From Paenibacillus pinisoli (GTDB lineage: Bacteria > Bacillota > Bacilli > Paenibacillales > Paenibacillaceae), in contig NZ_QXQB01000001.1 of assembly GCF_003605435.1 (NCBI RefSeq), forward strand, positions 868,001 through 932,000: a DNA stretch of 64,000 nt, in the 5' to 3' direction. The notes under the pieces were generated by a model that worked only from the letters and a program-made list of their open reading frames with translations, was not told where the DNA came from and made no database searches. Within the stretch, counting starts at the first letter, position 1; each line of letters opens with the position of its first letter. Below, piece after piece: positions 60,896-64,000 of the stretch. The position numbers were made by a program, and so were the translations under genes.

Positions 60896-61654
60896 CTATA
60901 GTTTGATCCTACGCTCAATTAGAAAGATAGTACCATAAATCAGGCAAATCAATACGCCGGCCTCGAATGCGAGCGTCAGCCACTCAAGCGAATTGGCAGA
61001 TCCGAAGGTCAACGTCATGCTGCCGTTGCCGGACTCAAGCGGGCTTAGACGGATGAGACCGTAAATTTGTTCCGGTGAGAACAGGATGTCCTCCACCCAA
61101 GGGACCGTCACGAAAATTAGGATACATACGATGATCCCTAGGAAGGTTCCTCCCTTGCCTTCTACAATTCGCGAAAAAGCCATGCTGAAGAAAATCACGA
61201 GCGATGTAAACAAGGAGCCCCATATGGCCAAAGCAATAGCTAGGGCAGCTTCGCCGAATGTCAGTTGTTCAGCGAGCAGCGACAAAAACGAAGCTTCTTT
61301 GTCATACATCGCGGCGAAAACAGCATCGAATGCTGCAAACACCAAAAACAGGACAAGGGATAACCCGAACATCAGCACAAGAGGCGAGGCGATCGTATAG
61401 ATCGTAGGCAGCGGCAGCAGTCGTCTGCTGTAGGCTTTCAAGTTCGCGCCAAACGTCTGGCAAGCCATCAAAAAAACGAGAAAGCCGCTAAAGAAAAAGA
61501 GCAGGCATGCAATAACAATGACGAATTGCTCATTCCAGCCGTTCCTCCAGCCTACAGTCAAATTGACGATTTGAGCTACGAGCAGAATGATCAAGCCTGC
61601 CAGCGACATCGTAGCATTCCGCTTCCAATCGTATTTCAGCAGCTTAAGCATCAA
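60896..61654 (-). CDS. ABC-2 type transporter permease
   Basis: 252 residues, six membrane helices with long central stretches (IILLVAQIVNLTVGW, LLFFFSGFLVFLMACQ, GSLFTSLVIFFSMAFSRIVEG, ILIFVTVPWVEDILF). Exporter half of the ATPase just upstream, with which it overlaps by 4 bases (ATGA). Substrate unknown; in this GntR-linked class often antibiotics or lipid-linked compounds. Confidence 0.88.
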   Translation of the reverse strand: MMLKLLKYDWKRNATMSLAGLIILLVAQIVNLTVGWRNGWNEQFVIVIACLLFFFSGFLVFLMACQTFGANLKAYSRRLLPLPTIYTIASPLVLMFGLSLVLFLVFAAFDAVFAAMYDKEASFLSLLAEQLTFGEAALAIALAIWGSLFTSLVIFFSMAFSRIVEGKGGTFLGIIVCILIFVTVPWVEDILFSPEQIYGLIRLSPLESGNGSMTLTFGSANSLEWLTLAFEAGVLICLIYGTIFLIERRIKL

Positions 61655-62346
61655 GCATACACCTCTTTGAATAAGTCAACGACGCTCTTGCCGTGCGTCA
61701 TCCGTATATGATCTACTTCTTCATGCATAGCAAGCTGTCCGTTCTTAATAAATATCACCTCATCGAATATTCGCTCTATATCCGTCACTAGATGAGTGGA
61801 GATAATCAGACAGCTGTCCTCACTATAATATTGGACAATCGCATCCAATATCTTCTCTCTGGCGACGGGATCTACCCCACCAATCGGCTCGTCAAGCAGA
61901 TACAGCTTGGCATTGCGGGACAGCGCCAGCGAAAGCTGCAGCCGCTCGTTCATCCCTTTGGACAAGGAAGTAATTTTCTCGCGCTCTGAAAGTCCCATGA
62001 AAGACAGCATTTCCTGCGCCTTGACGCTGTCAAAATCGGCATAGAAGTCCCGGTAGAAGGCGACAGCATCGCGGACGCGCATCCATGGCTCGGTGAGCGG
62101 CTTATCGGGCATGAACGACGTCATAGCTTTGGACTGCAGCCCGATCGGCTCCCCGCATATCCGCGCCTCGCCGGAAGTGGGGTGAATAATGCCGGAAGCG
62201 ATCTTCATGATCGTCGACTTTCCGCTCCCGTTGCTGCCAAGCAGACCGATGATGCGGCCCGCTCCAGCTTTGAAGGAAACCCCCTCCAGCGCGGATTTGG
62301 AGCCGAATCGTTTGCCGACTGACTTCATCTCCAGTATGGGCTCCAT
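61651..62346 (-). CDS. ABC transporter ATP-binding protein (YtrB type)
   Basis: 231 residues from ATG 62346, with GGAGGAAG upstream. Walker A GLLGSNGSGKSTIMKI, Q-loop region, signature LSKGMNERLQLSLAL (variant of LSGGQ), Walker B KLYLLDEPIGGVDP, H-loop ISTHLV. Directly downstream of a GntR regulator (1-base spacing) and coupled to the permease, matching the YtrABC pattern of B. subtilis. Confidence 0.93.
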   Translation of the reverse strand: MEPILEMKSVGKRFGSKSALEGVSFKAGAGRIIGLLGSNGSGKSTIMKIASGIIHPTSGEARICGEPIGLQSKAMTSFMPDKPLTEPWMRVRDAVAFYRDFYADFDSVKAQEMLSFMGLSEREKITSLSKGMNERLQLSLALSRNAKLYLLDEPIGGVDPVAREKILDAIVQYYSEDSCLIISTHLVTDIERIFDEVIFIKNGQLAMHEEVDHIRMTHGKSVVDLFKEVYA

Positions 62347-62347
62347 G

Positions 62348-62734
62348 CTACGCTTCCTCCTTGTCATTCTTATCCGTCTGAACGGCGCCCTCGACAAGCG
62401 CTACGATATCGCCCTCAGCGAAGCCCAGTTCCTTCATTCCGCTAACGAAACGGCCAAGCAGCTCTGACGCCATTTCTTTTTTCATTTGCATGATTGTCGA
62501 CTCCTCATCCGTTACGTAGCGGCCGAGGCCGCGCTTTGTCTCTACGATGCCTTCGCGCTCAAGCTCCTGGAAGGTGCGCTGAATCGTGTTGGGATTGATC
62601 TGCAGCTCGGCAGCCAGGTCCCGCACGGATTCAATTTTGTCGCCGGGACCCATCTTGCCGATGACGATCTGCTTCTTGATATAATTCATGATCTGAATGT
62701 AGATGGGGGCATTATTATCGAACTCGATAGTCAC
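62348..62734 (-). CDS. GntR-family transcriptional regulator (YtrA type)
   Basis: 128 residues from GTG 62734; AAGGAG lies 11 bases upstream and the residues before it are not conserved. Winged helix IYIQIMNYIKKQIVIGKMGPGDKIESVRDLAAELQINPNTIQRTFQELEREGIV (landmark of the YtrA subfamily) and a short C-terminal helical tail instead of a ligand domain. Such repressors control the ABC genes that follow. No clear promoter is visible in the 40 bases to the permease gene upstream. Confidence 0.92.
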   Translation of the reverse strand: MTIEFDNNAPIYIQIMNYIKKQIVIGKMGPGDKIESVRDLAAELQINPNTIQRTFQELEREGIVETKRGLGRYVTDEESTIMQMKKEMASELLGRFVSGMKELGFAEGDIVALVEGAVQTDKNDKEEA

Positions 62735-62774
62735 AATGGGCCATGCTCCTTTTACGATGCCCTGACTCATAGGA

Positions 62775-63536
62775 CTAGGACACATCGCGTTTTCTGAAGA
62801 TGAAGAAACTTGCAACCAAGAATACCGCCACATAGACAGCAATGATGGTTGACGAGAACGTCAGCGTCATATCATGCGGCATTGTTCCGCCGTTCTGATA
62901 GACGGACAGATCCACATTAGGGAACAGCGTATATTTGATAAAGGAGTAGCGGTTCAGCAGCATCGTCAATATTCCGCCTGCCATCACGCAGAACATGGAG
63001 ATGCCGACCGTCGCTCCGCTGGACTTGGTCAATACACCGATCATGAATGTCAGGGTAACGAATGCAAAAGTGTAGACGACCAGGTATAGCGCGTTCTCGC
63101 CAATGAGGGACCAGGTCTTGGCGTCACCTCCGCCAAAGCCGAATACAATAAACCCGGCCATAAAGGCCATCGCCAATGTAGCCGCGATTAGCACTAGCGA
63201 AAACAACAGGGTTACCGCATACTTGGATCCCAATATCTTCGTACGGCTCTGCGCACGGATGAGCAGCAGCTTGATTGTACCCATCCGGAACTCGGACGGC
63301 ACAACGTTGGCAATTGCAATGATAGCAATGAGCGGCAAGATTTGTCCAGCGCCCATCATCGAACCGAACAAAGCTACAAAGTCAAGCGCACTGTCCATCC
63401 CCTCCATCGGGTATCGGTAAATGAAATAACCGCATACTCCAATAAAGAGAGCCATAATGCCGAAATACACAAAAAACGATTTCTTCTTATATAACTTAAT
63501 CCATTCGTTAGTCAACAAAGCTCCAAAATTACGCAA
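62775..63536 (-). CDS. ABC-2 type transporter permease
   Basis: 253 residues, six membrane helices with a charged N-terminus (LTNEWIKLYKKKSFF, the usual ABC-2 start). Overlaps the ATPase gene at the right edge by 8 bases. Forms with it an exporter whose substrate is unknown; may be the bacitracin/lantibiotic-type immunity class. Confidence 0.88.
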   Translation of the reverse strand: MRNFGALLTNEWIKLYKKKSFFVYFGIMALFIGVCGYFIYRYPMEGMDSALDFVALFGSMMGAGQILPLIAIIAIANVVPSEFRMGTIKLLLIRAQSRTKILGSKYAVTLLFSLVLIAATLAMAFMAGFIVFGFGGGDAKTWSLIGENALYLVVYTFAFVTLTFMIGVLTKSSGATVGISMFCVMAGGILTMLLNRYSFIKYTLFPNVDLSVYQNGGTMPHDMTLTFSSTIIAVYVAVFLVASFFIFRKRDVS

Positions 63537-64000
63537 TGCGGTTCCCCTCCGTCCATTTCATGAATTCATCTTCAAGCGTCGACTTCCGTTCCTCAATGCG
63601 GTACAGCCCAACGCCGCCGCCTGCCAGTGCTGCGACAACTTCCGGAATATCTTCGTGGCGGATGGACAGTGCGAGCCGGTCCGGACCCGCCTCTTCAATC
63701 GCTTGCAAGCTGTCAATCTTAAGGCCCTTCAGGATGCTTCTCGCCTGCTCCGAATTCGATACCTGCAGCGAGAGGCTGATCAGATTGCTGTCCTCCTCTT
63801 GCTCTGCGCCGATCGACCTGACGGTAACGAGCTTGCCCTCCTGAATGACTACCACTCTGCTGCACATCAGCTCCATCTCGGACAGCAAGTGGCTGGATAC
63901 CAGAATGGCGATGCCTTCCGTCTCGGCAATACTCTTCATATATTCGCGCATCTCGCGGATACCCGCCGGATCAAGACCGTTCGTCGGCTCATCGAGTATC
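63529..64000 (-). CDS. ABC transporter ATP-binding protein, 3' part (runs off right edge)
   Basis: Last 156 codons of an ABC ATPase that begins beyond the window. The visible part opens with Walker B ILDEPTNGLDP, D-loop and H-loop SSHLLSEMELM, then a C-terminal tail typical of drug and lantibiotic exporter ATPases. Partner of the permease with which it overlaps. Confidence 0.92.
   Translation of the reverse strand, partial: ILDEPTNGLDPAGIREMREYMKSIAETEGIAILVSSHLLSEMELMCSRVVVIQEGKLVTVRSIGAEQEEDSNLISLSLQVSNSEQARSILKGLKIDSLQAIEEAGPDRLALSIRHEDIPEVVAALAGGGVGLYRIEERKSTLEDEFMKWTEGNRIA

Overview
The window looks like a stretch of chromosome from a spore-forming Firmicute, most likely Paenibacillus or a close relative. 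The evidence is a spoVAC-spoVAD-spoVAE operon, the Bacillales yqeG-yqeH-aroE-yhbY-nadD-yqeK-rsfS-yqeM cluster, strong AAGGAGG-type ribosome binding sites, several TTG/GTG starts, moderately high GC, and homologues of B. subtilis YdaJKLMN, YkvI and YhaNO. This assignment is inference; there is no rRNA in the window. Almost all genes lie on the minus strand.

Layout: 1-5.4 kb holds the 5' end of a fatty-acyl-AMP-ligase NRPS gene, which continues past the left edge, preceded by panD. 6.0-15.7 kb holds a family 2 glycosyltransferase and then a six-gene exopolysaccharide operon of the YdaJKLMN/Pss type, with a degenerate-GGDEF c-di-GMP receptor and an extra WsfD-like membrane protein. 16.0-17.5 kb is a divergent MocR-type regulator. 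17.7-20.7 kb is a Fur-controlled FecB/FecCD iron uptake operon without an ATPase. 21.0 kb is tRNA-Leu(CAG). 21.3-22.8 kb is an ECF sigma/anti-sigma pair with a matching promoter. 22.9-26.7 kb holds small proteins, xpt, a lipoprotein and YkvI. 26.7-31.3 kb is the YhaN/YhaO ATPase-nuclease pair. 31.4-33.8 kb is a GT4 glycosyltransferase and a divergent diguanylate cyclase. 33.9-34.8 kb is non-coding and carries 13 tandem 51/52-bp hairpin repeats. 34.9-37.6 kb holds a PhzF-like protein, a GyrI-like protein and a divergent HprK-family protein. 37.7-41.2 kb is the class Ib ribonucleotide reductase operon nrdI-nrdE-nrdF with a structured leader. 42.0-48.2 kb is the yqe ribosome/NAD cluster with cvfB inserted. 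48.4-52.8 kb is a MoxR-DUF58-transglutaminase operon. 53-56.3 kb holds a lipoprotein and spoVACDE. 56.5-59.5 kb holds a sugar isomerase/Gfo-Idh pair with a divergent AraC regulator. 59.5-60.8 kb holds a 31-residue membrane peptide and a polysaccharide deacetylase with an extra C-terminal region. 60.9-64 kb is a GntR-regulated ABC exporter cluster cut by the right edge.

Links between genes: the diguanylate cyclase at 32.7 kb could feed the c-di-GMP receptor of the polysaccharide operon, and panD could feed beta-alanine (or CoA/phosphopantetheine) to the NRPS. The least explained material is the 34-kb hairpin repeat array, the leader of the nrd operon, and the NRPS/panD start region. All assignments come from reading motifs by eye; no database search was run.
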